From Marisa cornuarietis (taxonomy: Eukaryota > Mollusca > Gastropoda > Architaenioglossa > Ampullariidae), in NCBI GenBank assembly GCA_004794655.1, contig SMMW01000622.1, forward strand, positions 10,978,501-11,042,500: a DNA stretch of 64,000 nt. Direction: 5' to 3'. A model generated the notes under the pieces. The model was not told where the DNA came from, did no database searches, and saw nothing but the letters and a program-made list of their open reading frames with translations. Numbering within the stretch: position 1 is the first letter of the stretch; the number at the start of each line of letters is the position of its first letter. Positions 49,211 to 63,448 of the stretch are shown here, in pieces. Made by a program: the position numbers and the translations under genes.

Positions 49211-49335
49211 TCCACTTCGGCAAAAAAGAAATGGATAAAATGATTGGCAGTCTTTTAGCTTTTACATCCACTTTGACAACAAAGAAATGGATAAAATGAT
49301 TGGCAGTCTTTAACCTTTTCAGCTCCCAGTAGCTG
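49211..49335 (+). repeat. Tandem 56-57-bp duplication containing the TGATTGGCAG core
   Basis: Two copies begin TCCACTT (49211, 49267), share AAAGAAATGGATAAAATGAT and reach the core at 49241 and 49298. The second copy ends CAGCTCCCAGTAGCTG exactly like copy A at 48571. Together they form a small mosaic repeat cluster. Confidence 0.75.
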
Positions 49336-51273
49336 TTGTAATGACTGCTTATGCAACAGTATCAGTTGACATCCTTTTTTCTCTAGTTTCACTGTTTATG
49401 CTCTAATGTTCAACATAGACATTGCAAGGAGTCATAAACTTAATTTTAAAATTAGGGAGTTGTGGCTAGTAGGAGTACCCATGTTGATCATGAACCAACT
49501 TTATATATGCCTGTCAGCTTACACAATAATTAGTACAGAGGTTAGCTCAGTTTTTGTTGTTCTTTTAATTGGAAGGAACAGGAGTTTCGAGAAGTGAAAA
49601 AGCAGCTAATTCTTGATAGCTGCTTGAGATCACCAAGGTACTCCAAATCTGTAAGTTGTGCTTATCCATGCAAAGTTTACTAGGTTTAAAGGGTACATCT
49701 ACAAGTAAGAAAACTGACTGAGATGCGCAGCCGCTCCAGTTAAGGGAAGATTCACTTCAAGAGTTATAGACGTAAGACAAAAAAGAAAACGCTAATTTCA
49801 GTTGATGAATCAGTGCACCTGTGTAGTATCCTTTAGGGTTACAAGCAGTTGTACAGGAAGGTGGTGCACGTAATGGTTTTGGTTTTATGCAGTCTACGAT
49901 GCACCTGTTCAGTACAGTCTTCCCACATGCATCTGCTTTTATTATCATCATTTGCAGAATAACTTGAGAGGATGATATTATATCTGACGGCTAGATTGCT
50001 CTGTCAAGTAATTTCTTTCTTTCTTTGCCAATGGGTTCTTATTCTTCACAATTTTCTGCAAATAAGCTTCTTCCCCAATTGTAATCCATGGTTCAGTTAC
50101 ACAGCATGTACTGTACTTCAAAGGCTAAAATTATTCAGTATTCAATTGTTTGTATTGTGTACTTCAAAAACTTGTATTCGAACAGGGCTGCTCATATGAG
50201 CATTCATCTGCTGAACAGTTTGCGCTATGAAAGCCTCACAAGTTTCAGTAAGATTTATTGTTGTTTTGGGACGTAGGGAGGCGCTATATAACCAAAGTTC
50301 ACTTCCCATGTTTCTCAAGCAATGGTTGAAAGAGATGTCACCCACGATCACCTCCTACTTTATGAAAATTATTTCATGTCTTCGGTTGTGTGTTCCAGAG
50401 ATACGATATTCTTTACCAGATCTTGCTATTGCAGTGAGGATCATCGAATCAGGTTTTGTTTAGTTTTGTTTTTTAAAGGCAGTGTTTAACAGACGGACCT
50501 TACTCCCACCCTCACCATAATGTTGATCATACAAGTGCTCTGCCTGCGCTGTCTACACTCTACAGTCTACAGCAATGATCGAGACGCTACAGTTTCCTGG
50601 CATTTAGGGTGTTTTCACAGTCCCTGTATGTGGCTTGAGGTCACAAGAGAACAAGTCGCAAGCCGTTAGTTGCATTGCATCAGACTACCATATGCCTAGT
50701 TTTTTTTATTGTTGTTCTAATTGCTTATATAAATGTACAACAAATGTATACTTGGGATACTCTTCAGCGGCTACGTCAGATCATTTCCGCGAAGATGAGC
50801 GAGACGTCGGTTGCTGCTCACAGTCGATGCAAAGTTGGCCGAAGAAAAAAAGAGAGGGGACGAATTTTCAGGTTATTCTGCTACACTAAAGTCAGTGATA
50901 CGAGAGGTACCACTATTGAAACAGTTCGGTGTGGTACTCTATTATATTTTTTAACCCAGCTTAAAGCTGAAATACTTAGAAGTATGGATAGCCGAGTACA
51001 ACAATCCTATAAGGAGAATTAAAAAGGTTGTGCATATCTGGTTCATTAAATAAATGAGACTTTGCATTTCTAGGAGTGGCCAAATATCGGTATTTGTTAA
51101 TGTGTGCTACTGGGTTATCGGGGGCACGCTTTGAGGACAAAGCCGACGATCGAGCTGTTTCGATGCTGTAGCAACTCACTGTATTGCACAACTTAAGGAA
51201 ATTTCCCCTTCCCGCACCAAAATAACCCAGTTCAGTGAAACATCGTTCATATATTTCTTTTTAAGAAACACAG

Positions 51274-51297
51274 CTTTCTCTCTCTCTCTCTCTCTCC
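51274..51297. repeat. (CT)n microsatellite
   Basis: A pure CT run of about 24 bp. Confidence 0.9.
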
Positions 51298-52085
51298 TGC
51301 CTCCCTACCTGCAACAAGATTCCACGCGTAAAAAACTATTTATTCTCGTGTCCTTTATAAGTCAATAATTGATGTAAGACGCCGGTGATAACCAAATAAA
51401 ATAACAGCTGGAAATTGGGTCACTATGTACAATTGATAATTTCCTATACAATCCAGTTTATAGAAAGTGCAGTCAGTAGAACAAGAATGTTTTAAGATCT
51501 TAATAGAAAATGCCACTCACTTGGCCTATTAAGATCACTACTTTTAAGAAATGTAAAAAAAAAAAAAAAATCTTAAAAGTGGAGAAAAGCACAGGAAGCT
51601 GACAGGTGTGTGTGACGTTAGATCTACAGTCGATGTTATGGTCTCTGGCGTCGTCATCTTGCCCACCGACAGAGCTTTTGGCAGCATAGCTTTGTACAAC
51701 GGAGAATTAAGTAGCCAAGTCTGATAAATGATTTTATCGAAACCAGACCCGTGGCGAAACAACAACTACCGGTCATGCAGACTCTAGTCCAACCACAGCC
51801 ACCCCGCCCATGCTGGCCTCGACCTTGCCTTTGAATAGGTGTATACAGGGCGCCTTTGACCAACAAAGAACATGACTCAGCCACTAGTTTCCGCTTGCCT
51901 GGCTGCAGGAAAGAAGATAGCCACGCTCTGCAGTAGAAACTATACACATCAACTCGAGAGTCTGTTTCTAGTAACGACTGCCAGTGACCAGTTAATTAAT
52001 ATGCGCTGGAGAGGAAGGGGGTTAACTAGAGAACTTTTGTTAGCCGGTCAGTCGAAGATCGAGCCACACGACAATTATCACAAGT

Positions 52086-52124
<39 letters not shown>

Positions 52125-52130
52125 GGGGGG
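52086..52130. repeat. (GT)n(GA)n(G)n compound repeat
   Basis: A GT run passing to a GA run and a G8 tract. Confidence 0.9.
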
Positions 52131-54087
52131 GCGTGTTCACTAAGAGAGAAAGGAGTAACCGAGGACCTAAGGGCACACTGGTGTTGCCCGCTTTATAACC
52201 TTTGACCTCGCCGATTTCCAAGATTGTATTACAGTGACTTGAAGTTTGAAAATAAGCTAATGGTACCAGCCACATCAATGGCGCGATTTTAATTCGTGTC
52301 AGGACGCCAGTGAATAAGACTTTTGTTTCCTCTCTGTCCACACAATCAGTTTAAACCCTCTTTATTAATTCTTTCTAGACCTTAATCCGCAGTCTTCTCT
52401 CGACGAAATTAATATCTAATTTTATAGTCTTCTAAAAAAAAAATCAGTTCTCTGGTCGCTGTATGACTAGGTTGGGTTGGTTTGTGGGTCTCTTTAGCAA
52501 CTGTATGTAGCTAATTGCAGTCAACATAGATTTTTTTCACTCGACTTTGCTTTGTGACAGCTATTATTACAGGAATCGAAAACGAACGTCTACCAGTTTC
52601 AGACCTTATACGCCTTGCGTAGTAGGAGTGGCGAGGACTCCAGCAAGTCGGTCTAAAGGTATTTTCATATGGTTCGATTTAAGTTGGACAAACGCAGCAG
52701 CAGGGTACAAGTATTTTGACTGGAACAAAGAAAGGATTGGTGCAGTCTCTGCCGACAGATCCTGATCTTCCCTTACGTTTGAAGAAACAATTTAAGTCTG
52801 AATAAAAAAATTTGATTTCGTTTTTGAAGAAAATATAAAAGCTTCTTCAAACAAAAAACTTTCAGTCGACTTTGTCTACCCGTGTGAGGTTAGCTTGAGA
52901 TGTCTCTGAAACGATCTCTGCTTTACCCAGATTTTTTTGTTCAGGTTGGGTAAGACAAGAATAGTTTGTTTACTCGCCAGTAAGCTGAAGGCTATATGTG
53001 TGCTCGCAGGATTGATCATTCATCTGAAAGGCATTCTCAGGCGGTAAATACTGTGAAGTTCTCGATACTGAAGAACAATTTTGTAGTGTTCTCAATGCGC
53101 GCGCGTGTGTGAGTGAGAGAAAGACGAACACATGAATGAATGAGAACCAGTTAACGAATAGACTAACCAACCAACTAATCATTTGCATTGTTGTTTGCCA
53201 TTAGAATCACTATACAGCGTTGGTTTGTGGAGGTCATTTTGTTTTTAATACAGAGTTGGAGGATGCTTAAAATACATATTTGTCTTAAATTAAAACTTTT
53301 CTCTGCGACACATGTACGACAGCATTACTCGCAGCCCTGGTTACAGAAAAGTCTCAGAGTCAGTCGATGGCTGCACGACACTCAGCATGACTCATCAGTT
53401 TGATGTGTCCATGAGTCTGTGACAGGCTGTGCGTCAGGTTCGACTTGTCTGTCAGCTGTTACACAAGCAGTTGCTGAATTCGTTTTCATTTTTGCAAGAC
53501 CCTTCTTTTGCATGTTTTTTTTTAACAGCTTCAGTACACAATGCGAAGATAAGGCGCGTAATATTCAATAAAGGTTTTATCTAACGTTAACTAAACCATA
53601 TATGTAATTTTAATTAAATTTATGTACCATGAACACACACACACACACACACTTGTACATTTTGATTCTGATGTTCGAGAAGAGAACGCATAAAAGACAA
53701 TTTTTACGAAACTTATAGGGTCCTCGAAATGTATCCAGCGTCTGGCGCACCCCAGTCGGCCATGCATGCAGTGTCTCGACATGTCGAAAGGTGTGGCATG
53801 TTGTTTCGGTGGCAGCAGACGGTTTTTCCAAGCCGCATTCGACGTCATTAACGGTGGTTGCCAGATAAAGAAAACCAAATACAGGAGTGAGAATTGATTT
53901 AGATCAAGGCTTGATGCATTAAGCCAAAACGCTTTCAAAATAAGGAATTTTTTTCAGAAAAAAAGCCAAGAAAGAATGAGAGAGAAAAAATCTCAAGAAA
54001 CCTAATTTGAATTGAACTTTGGCAGACTGTGATATACTTAATACGCCTTTGATGGTATTGAGTATTGATATTTTTTTGAAGGAGTAT

Positions 54088-54208
54088 TTCACGCGCGCGC
54101 GCGCACACACGCACACAGATCCGCACCTCACACTCAAGCGAACATACATTGCAACACTCACACACACACACAGGTCTCTCTCTCTCTCTCATACACACAC
54201 GCACACAC
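54088..54208. repeat. GC/AC/CT compound simple repeat
   Basis: An alternating GCGC run, AC runs and a CT run (54174-54190) in close succession. Confidence 0.85.
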
Positions 54209-55791
54209 AGGGTGAGGGAAAATAACAGCGAGTTGTAGATATACCTCTCTTTGATTCTTCGCAGACATGGCAGCCGTACTACCTCTGATAGAGTGAGCTT
54301 TATCTCTTCAACGTCGGCGGGAAATGGCGGTGCGCGGAGTGTTGGCATGGATCGAGCGATAACATGTGACTTTTACACGGAACTTTTATAGGCTCCATGG
54401 CAACGCTAAACGTGGGTTTGATGTCGATAGAGTATAGGTCATCAATTCAACAAACGATGTCATAAGGTGGCCGTTCATTTACTTCAGCTTCGGGCACACG
54501 ACAAAAACCAAAAACTGTTTCACAAACCGATATTTGGGACTGGTAGTCGACACAGCTGCATGTCGGGAATGGGTACCTGACTCCATATATAGAGAGCTGG
54601 GGAAGGTAAGGCAGTGAGGGAGAGGAGATGAGCATCGCTCTCATATAAAGCTGGCGCCGAGAAAAGATGTCCTAAATATATAGCACCTCCCTCCCCAACG
54701 ACCTAACAAAGATTAGGGGACGACTTCTACTTCTACCTTTTAATCACATGGACTAATGTTCAAGAACTTTGTTTCCGAAGCAGTGTGTGCGTTAGTAGCG
54801 TGTCATTTGTAACTGTGATGGCGAAGTTCATGGATGCTGATATATATTATATATTTTTTTAATGCAATAAATAGAAAAGAAAAAGAGGGCGGAAGGCTGG
54901 ATCTACCACTGAACAAAGAAGGGACATTAAATGCTTAGAAGCCAAACTGACTGAAAACTGCATGTGCAGTGTAGAACAGGGAAAACGGATCAAGTGGCGG
55001 TAAAAAAAAAAAAAAATCGCGTTTTGCGTCTTTCGTGTGTTCGAAGCTTTACACACGTGCGCAAACACGCACACGGGCACGCTCAAAAGTGAACTCTTAA
55101 ATTCTTACTGTAGCAATAAAGAAAAGGCATAGTGGTGTGGGATTAGGTGGTGGCAATCGAGACGCAGAGAGAAAGATCGAGATTGTAGGAGTGAGCAGAA
55201 ACTGAAAAAGAGGGGGAGATTAGAAAGAGGGCGTCAGAGAGATACAGATCGAGAGAAAGGAGATTAGCACCACAGTGTGACCTATTTTTTTGCGAAGTGT
55301 CCCAATTAAGTCTTCACGCGTGCTCTTGAATCAGTTGAATGAGGTTTTGTTAACTCGATCGTGTTCGGAGACGCTGTATACGTTACGTACACAACACCTG
55401 TGGGCTCTGTACACTCTAGTACACGGCTGCTTTGAAATTTCCATGGGAGCCACATCACCAGTGTTCATGTAGACACCTGTGCGATTTGTTTTAATATCTG
55501 TGAGGAGACAATACTAAAGAATATGTAACGAAACCTAAAATCATTGCTCAGTGAATCGGCATACCCGCAGACGTCTATATCTGTGCCTCATACGAAATAC
55601 CTCCGTGGTATGCCTCTATATATATATATAATTTATATACGGAAACGAATACTGATCGGCCAATCGACAGGGAAGATTTCAGCCTCAAAACAATTCCGAT
55701 TGGCTGATCTGCGAGTGTTCGAGCGTTCGTCAGCATTTATTCTAGGATTTCAAAAACAAGGTCTGATCCATTATTTACGTGGCAGGGCCGT

Positions 55792-56013
55792 TTAAACGAG
55801 GTCGGCGAAGTGGTGGCCACAGGCCACGTATAAACCGGCAGAACACAAAACTGCAAACAGAAAATATAACTGCCGGGTTTGCATTACAGAGCCCAAGTCC
55901 CCGGTGGCTAGGTGGCGTTCCATTGGTTCAGCCATAGGCGCTTCCTTTTCCCTGATCAGTCCTCCATAAAGCGCACTCATCTGAATTGGATGAAGAATAC
56001 CAGTCACATCCAC
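55792..56013 (-). other. Unassigned 73-codon ORF with a hydrophobic C-terminal segment
   Basis: The ORF begins MDVTGILHPIQMSALYGGLI and has a possible membrane segment YFLFAVLCSAGLYVA near its end. It stands alone with no neighbouring exons or promoter signals. It is probably chance. Confidence 0.12.
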
Positions 56014-57206
56014 GCTTTAGTCCTGAAATTCCTTTTCATATTTTCCCTTCCTTTCTTTGATCAATGAAGTGAGGACATTTGTTACATTTGTCATCACGAT
56101 TTAATTGCCGTTTGTTTAATCAAGGTATGCCTACACATATGCTAGGTTTATTGTGTACCGGAGAAGAAGGGCGGCTCTCAAAGCAAAGCCTCGATCTTTG
56201 CTTACGTAGAGTGTATGAATGTACTAGAAACAGCGTTTCCGTTTCCCTTGTCAGTGTGCTACTCCTCTCGCAACTAGAGAATGCTACAGAGGAAAACAAA
56301 TTGATGGAGGCATGCACGCTCACTTTCACATGCATCCACCCTGAACACCGACAGTGACGGCTTGAGCCGATTACAGCTGTGATTATGTCACGAGACACAC
56401 ACAAGAGTAAAACCACAAGTAAAGACGCAGCATTTTCATTTCTTTCTTCTCTTTTCTTTCTTTAATTCGGTCTTTATTTTCTATTCATGTCTCTATCCTT
56501 CTACTCCTTTTAATATCTTTCTTTCATTTATTTTTTTCGAATTACCTCTGGGGTTTTTTTTTCCTTTTTCTTTCTTTCTTTCTTTCTTTCTCGATTCTCC
56601 CTGTATTCCTTCTTTTGTGTTTTTTTTTATTCCTTACCGTTTTGAGCTCTGACGTTTTGCCATGCTTCCTTTAACGACCAGTGCACATGTTCTGAATACA
56701 GTATTAGGTCCACATCCTTATGTAGCAAAATCTTCCGTGATACTCGATGTGTAGGATGTGTGTAGTAACTGACCCCAGTAGCAGCGCTAGGCCAATTTGC
56801 CCCTTTCAGCTTCACTTACACACGGTTAGCTTTATTTTGGCTGTTGTCGTCCTTGGTTTAAGCACCCCCTTTTTATTACCATTATTGTCAGCGATGATCG
56901 ACTGGCTTGCAAGGTTGACAGTCAGCTAGGTTTAGACAAGTAGGTACAAGCTTGTCTTTGTGGGTGGTTGGGCTGGTGGAGGAGGGTATATATATACTGT
57001 TTCTGTACTGTACCAGCCTTACCCTCGCTCTGAGGCTCAAGACGAAATGTCTTTCATTTGGGTTACTCTTTTTCAACAAAGCAGCACCCCTTCGCTGTTG
57101 TAGGGGAAAAGGAGTAAAGGTGGATGAGAGGGTGCTAGGGGAGGGGGGAACGAATAGCGAATCGCCACCGTGCTGTTTGTGACGTAAGAAAAACTTTCGT
57201 AAGCCA

Positions 57207-57230
57207 CTACCACCACCACCACCACCACCC
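57207..57230. repeat. (CCA)n trinucleotide repeat
   Basis: About seven ACC units followed by CCACACACACGC. Confidence 0.88.
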
Positions 57231-58708
57231 ACACACACGCAATCCGCACCCACCTCCATCTCGAAATTGGAAATGAAATGGTGAGTGTAAGTGTGCGCTA
57301 ATTGCTGGAAAACACACTCGGAAGCATCGACAGAGATCGAGACAGACCTCGTAACGTTTATCAAAAAAAAAAAAAAAAAAAAGCCCAAAACTTTCGCCTC
57401 TCAATTGGCTGCGAGGCTACATATTAACTACGGTAAACTTGTTTATGCTTGATATGCTTGACTTGTTCACGAACTAACCCGTACACGTAAGCTTGCACAC
57501 AACTCATTCACGAAGTAGGCCGTTGGCTAGTGCGCGCGACCTTAGATTGTTATCTGATACCAACAACTGAGATGAACACGTCACAACAGCGTGGTCCGCT
57601 TTGTGCTCTGCTTCGATTTTGCTTTGCTCTGAATAAAACCTCAAAGGAGATTATAGATATTAGGAAGTTGATCAATCTTTCCTGTCTTTGGGTAGTGAGT
57701 GTTATGAATACGAATTCAAGCTCTGAAAACAAGAAGAAGTAGTATATAATTTTTCTTCCTGTCATTAACGGGTAGACGGAACATCTGATAAATAGCAAAA
57801 TAATCAGTTTAATCTCCCTAATTATTTTGACTTTATTGTTCCATTTTTTTAATTGAACTTCTCTCGTGTATATTTAGGCAGCATAGTTGAGCGAGCCATT
57901 ATAAAAACTGCCCTAGCAGATGAATAAAGCTGTATTATATTGTGTTGTGTGGTGTTGCATCGTATTGTACTTATTCGGCGGTTATTACACTACACATGGC
58001 CAACTAAGGTCGACACAACCATCATGGCCAACACAGCTGGTAAAAGTGTGTATTCTTGTTAAGTGCAGCTGCTTATGCCAAACCAAAAGCGGGAGAAAGT
58101 AAAGGTAGACCTAAATATCTCATCTTCAGGTCGTTGAAAGACAAGCCCCAGGTGAACCCGTAGTGAGCAAAAGACATTTATCTTGTCCTTCGTCTCACTA
58201 TGCAACAGTATCTGTGGTAATAAATTCTATGTAGGAGGAAGAGGGAGGAGGTCTCTTATTTATTTTACCTGCGGGTTCTTTGTTTACTTGCCCCAGATCC
58301 CATTGCACTTAGGGGTTGAATCAACTGTACAGCCAACACACAAAACATGAAAACCCACCGGAGAGATTAACATACCACCAAACCTACCTGCAGGCGGCGA
58401 GGCGGTGTTAAATTAGCGTATGCATGCGGTGTTCGCACTGCCTGTGCCCCCCCCCCCCATCACAAAAACCTACCGCGGGGCATCTTGACAAAACGTCAAC
58501 GCCTCAAGCCGCCTGCAACTCACCGTCGAGCGTCGGAAAAAAAAAAGTTTCGGCAGTTGTAGGTCACGATGTCCTTGTTAGTATTCTTGGGGCCGTTACT
58601 CGCTATCTGTACAACACAGGTCCATGACCTCTCAGCCTTTCACGCCGTTTGACTTTGCACTCTTCTGGTCACGTGATGCTCGCAGGTTCAATAGGTCGGT
58701 GCTGTTTG

Positions 58709-58772
58709 TGTCTGTGTGTGTGTGTGTTGCGTGCGCACGTGTGTTTTTGGTGTGTGTGTGTGTGTGTGTGTG
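58709..58772. repeat. (GT)n microsatellite pair
   Basis: Two GT runs separated by GCGTGCGCACGTGTGTTTTTG.. type sequence. A CA run follows at 59052-59080. Confidence 0.85.
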
Positions 58773-59046
58773 TTTATAAGGGAAGAGGAATGTGTTTACA
58801 AGAGAAGGAAAGAGAGTTGGAGGGGGAGGAGGTTCACGTATGCAGTATGGCTGCGCAGGCTGTAGATTTGTTTTTCCTTGATACTGTAACCGGATCATCA
58901 TCAACACGCGCACTGTGTGTAGCAAAGACATGCGCACAAGCAATCTGTTACCTGTTACCTCCATATTTTCAAAAGTGAATATGTCATGCATCCCATATCT
59001 ACATACAAAACAGATATATATATATACATATTTTTATTCATTCATT

Positions 59047-59082
<36 letters not shown>

Positions 59083-61288
59083 TACACACGTGTGCGCCAC
59101 AACACACACTCGCACATCTACGGCTCCCCCCATAGTTTGCAAGCACTACCATACGATGGTATTTTTATTATTATTCATCACAGCCTTTCGTATGTTTGCC
59201 AAGGATTATATTTTTAGCACGCACGCAGTTCCTATCTTGGCTACTGTAACGCTGTCCGGAAAAGCGGATACTAGCCGGTTCGATAACCGCGATTGGCAGT
59301 GTACTTTTACCCAAGTTGACTCAGCTGTGAAAAGGATATACCTGACTCTGTTGTGGATTGGGGAAGGTCAGGAATCGATTGAGACAGGTTAGACAGGCAC
59401 CTCCCTCACAAAAGCCGACCTTTGTGAAAGGTGAGGGCTCGATATCTTAGCACCTGATCGTTCCCCTGCGACCGAAAGGTAACGGGACCTTCCTGCCATA
59501 GATCACTCGGGTACTAGACCAAGCTCATCTCACTTTCCATACGACGAATAGCTGATAGAAGTGTCCCGAACAACAGGCTAGCCATCATCAACAGTCGGTT
59601 AATGTGGGGAGGCGCAGATCGCAAGATTCACTCACTCAGCCTGAAGACAAAGAGGATCCCGGATCATGTGAAAATACGGAGAAACTGGGGCGAAAGTGAA
59701 TTATATTCTAGGAAGGATTACATAATGTATGTTTTGTCATTGCGTGAACTCGGTGTTGAGGGGTTGCACATGTACCATTTTTTTGCTGCAAATAATTTTA
59801 AAATAATTAAGTTAATGGGTTAATTAGCTAATCCTATCAAGCAACAATGATTACTACCAGCGACAATATAATAAACATCCCTGTTATTTAGATATACGGA
59901 AAACGAGAATCACAATAAAATTTCAAATTATGTGTTTTTTCAAAATTAGCAATATCAGCAGCCATGCACTGGGCTCCAACTGATCCATCAAATCATTGTC
60001 TGTTCTCAGCGGATTTCCATGTCTGTGTTTAATCAAAACAATGATTGTTGGTATACAGCACAATGTCAATGGCTACTGAAAACTAATGATAAGAATAAAT
60101 ATTTAAAGGTGCATGCACCATTGATGTGAAAGAGGAGATAATGGGTTAAGAAAGGCAAACAGTTGCTGAATGTGTGCACAACTTGCTCAATGGGTCACAG
60201 CGTACTTACAAACATATGGAAGGCAGACAATATCATTTCGTGGACATATACAGTAACAAGTTTACATACTTCATGGTCTAAGTGTAACATTCAGGCAGGG
60301 GTAAAAATGTTATCAATCAGGATATTAAGGTAGGAATCATTCGAAACATTAAAGTTGCGGGAGGGTGGCCGCAGACGACCCAGGTTGTGCCTGTTTCTGG
60401 ATAGTGGAATATCAGCAGTATCTAGATACCTGTTATCAGTCAGCTGCTTAAGAGGCAGATGAGTATGAAGCTGACGATATTGTCTAGAACAGTCTAAAAA
60501 GTGTTGAGCTGTATAGTAGGCTTATAAGGTAACACCTCAAAAACAAACAAACCCCTTTAAAAATGAAATTACAACCATGTCCACCTTCGTAATCTCATCT
60601 CAGACTACATTTATCATGCTTTGTTCTGTTTCTTGTTCGAATCTAAACAATTCTTACAAATTAACTGAATCTTTAATCCCACACATCGCTTCTTAATTTA
60701 TTCCATGTTATTTACACTGCCTACAAATTTAATGCAACATTCACGTAACTACACAGTACCAATGTTTACCCCAAACTCCAGATCTTCTGACTGTAGCTTA
60801 AGCTACACATAAAAGTCCACATCACGATTGTAAACGAAATCCAATCCAAGTCGATCCATTCGGTGCTTATTATGGGGATCCGGTGGAGCAATGGTAAAAA
60901 GCTTTTCTCCATACGATGAGTTTGTATCTCGTCTCGGCACGCTGGTTTTTTTTTCTGTATAGCCCTGTAAACAAGACCAGCTGCTGTGCCGGGATATTCT
61001 CTTGGTTTCTGGGTCTGTGTTGAAAAAAGAAAAAGAAAAAGAAAATCAATTCGCTCACTGCACCTCCCCGTGGCCAATTACTCGTATTACGAGGCATGTC
61101 ATTTACTTGTAATGAGGCAGGTTGTCTCTTTTTATTTCAAAGGCGGGATGATATTAAGACAGTGATTTACGCTTGCAGCACGACTTAATTATAGCCTCTG
61201 ATAGCTTGAATGTTCGACCACACACGTGATCACACGTCTGTCAATCACGAGAAACAATTTGTCATTTTCACATATACTGCAAACACTC

Positions 61289-61292
61289 GCAG

Positions 61293-61330
<38 letters not shown>

Positions 61331-61332
61331 TG
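61289..61332. repeat. (AT)n(AG)n compound microsatellite
   Basis: An AT run passing directly into an AG run. Confidence 0.9.
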
Positions 61333-61510
61333 CGAGATTGAGATTAATGTTGCAATTTTGTTGCCATGGATATAATTCGGACATCAACCCTATTCACCCC
61401 TATTCCGTTTATCTTTCTAGGTGAGATACTGGTTTTGAAGGATAAATCAAGAACACCCACCAATCCTTCGAGTTCCTCTCCCATCAGAAACTGTAAAAAA
61501 GACGAAAACT

Positions 61511-61512
<2 letters not shown>

Positions 61513-61577
<65 letters not shown>
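61513..61577. repeat. (GT)n(GTGC)n compound microsatellite
   Basis: A GT run followed by repeated GTGC tetranucleotides. The antisense ORF through it (61344-62024) gives artefactual His/Thr/Ala runs. Confidence 0.92.
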
Positions 61578-62488
61578 GTCAGTCGCTGAAAAGAAGAGAA
61601 ACTGGCAATAGGAACGCTTGCAATGTGATCTCGTGAAAGTGAACCTGACAGGACTCTCACAACATGGTTGCATCCTTACTGGCACCGAGGATCCCCACAC
61701 ACACACGCGCACCACTCCTCGGGTTTTCTGAAGTCCAAGGGGAAATGGCTTGCCCGACAAAGAGCAGAGGATGATGGAAAAGTCGACCCAGTGAATATCG
61801 TACACGTGGTCCTGTAACTGGGAGAGCGAGGGCTTAAAGAAAAAAAAAAAGTCGGTTAGCTGTGCATCCTGTTGAGCCAGTGAGGGACCGCGTTCCTCAG
61901 CCAAGTGGGAGGGAAAGCGGCAGTCAGTCAGACGTGAGAAACATGGGCCACGGACTCCGATGAGAGTCGCAGAGCACGTGTGCGGCGCGCGCGCACACAC
62001 GTACACACACACACACACACTCACAGTCTCTCGTTTGCACGTGATTTACACCTTCATTGAGTCCACGTCTTATGTCCACGTAACCCTTTTATTGACAATT
62101 TGTCCTAGCTGTTTACTGAGTGTTCTCTGAGCGATGTAGTGCAACAAATATCCCTCATTTGCTGTGGATCAAAAGGAAGAAATTAAGAAGGAAGTTGTTA
62201 AAAAAAAATTTATGAAAGGTTTAAAACAGAGACACGAAATTAGTCCTACAGACCGGGTACCGCTTCAGTGTGAGAAAAAAGTTTTGTTAGATTACGGTTA
62301 TTTTGGGGGGTTAAAACTGTTTTAATCCATGGATGGGTGTCAGTCTTGTTAAAGGCAGGTAATCTGCTGGGCCTAGAAGAAAACTGAAGACCAAGAGGAC
62401 TTCAGCGATCGGAACAACAAAACCAGTGGGGAAGTAGTATAATGCTGGATATTTTGACGTCCCTCTGTCACACCAACCAATCCTACTG

Positions 62489-62508
62489 ACGACGACGACG
62501 ACGACGAC

Positions 62509-62562
<54 letters not shown>
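62489..62562. repeat. (GAC)n(GAT)n trinucleotide repeat
   Basis: About eight GAC/ACG units, then about 18 GAT units. An ATG run in one frame produces an artefactual poly-Met ORF. Confidence 0.95.
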
Positions 62563-62563
<1 letters not shown>

Positions 62564-63385
62564 TCTGTCTTTTCTGCTAAAATGCGATGTCACACTACTC
62601 ACACATTCGTCATATACAAACGTACTTCATGTAAAGTACATCGCTTAGTTCAAACGTTCTTGTCTAACGTTAAACATAATAAGAAAGTGAGGGAGATTCG
62701 TTATCAGTTCCAGGCTTCCTTCTCCAGTCCAGCGATCTGTCTTCCGAGACTGCTGCTATCGTGCTGATATGAGAATGCACGCCCTCTGCTATAAGTGTAA
62801 TGACGTTTACTTTAGTCAGATCCTTGTCACCAGCAAGCGTTCTCCTGCCCTCTGTCAAGTTGCCAAGATGTTGATGGCTAGTCTAAAATATCCACTTAGA
62901 AATCACGTTATATATATATATATATATCGGTATATACGTGTTGTGTGTGTACAAATATGTGCATATATATTGTCTGCATAGACATAAATGTGAATGATCA
63001 GGCGTATAGTGGTCCAAAATGAATACTTATTTTAACAGACCTCAACAACGATATCGTCCTTTTCCATTCAAAACGTTTCTTTCACTGCCACCTTTTCTTC
63101 TTCTACTTATTATTATTTTTTTTTTTTTTAGCTGTGGTAGGCGTTTTTCAGCACAAAGTATTTTTAGTACAATCTCGTTCATCCCCTCGCCACACCCACC
63201 ACCCCTCCTCCGCAGCACAACACTCACCACCCCGTCGTCACCGAGGTGGTATGTACGTCAGTCCTGGGAGGATTCCCCATTTTGTTCCCACTTTCCCCAT
63301 CACCTTGGTTGGTTTCCCATCAGCACTGACTGATTTCACGAACAAGCATACAAATGTTGCACGTACGATATTTGCAAGATTTTTC

Positions 63386-63386
<1 letters not shown>

Positions 63387-63448
<62 letters not shown>
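63387..63448. repeat. (ATC)n trinucleotide repeat
   Basis: About 20 ATC units, the reverse complement of the GAT repeat 0.9 kb upstream. It generates artefactual poly-Ser and poly-Asp ORFs. Confidence 0.95.

Larger units (their letters stand above)
46195..50500. other. AT-rich region downstream of UBALD
   Basis: It contains the short direct repeats listed and possibly an extended UBALD 3' UTR. No further coding exon is recognised. Confidence 0.5.

Noticed and set aside
61344..62024. 226-codon minus-strand ORF, the longest in the window
   Set aside because: It contains translated GT/GTGC and GC/CA repeats at both ends, and the middle has no recognisable domain or splice support.
62510..62767. 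ORF beginning with 18 methionines
   Set aside because: It is the (GAT)n microsatellite read in the ATG frame; the rest has no domain.
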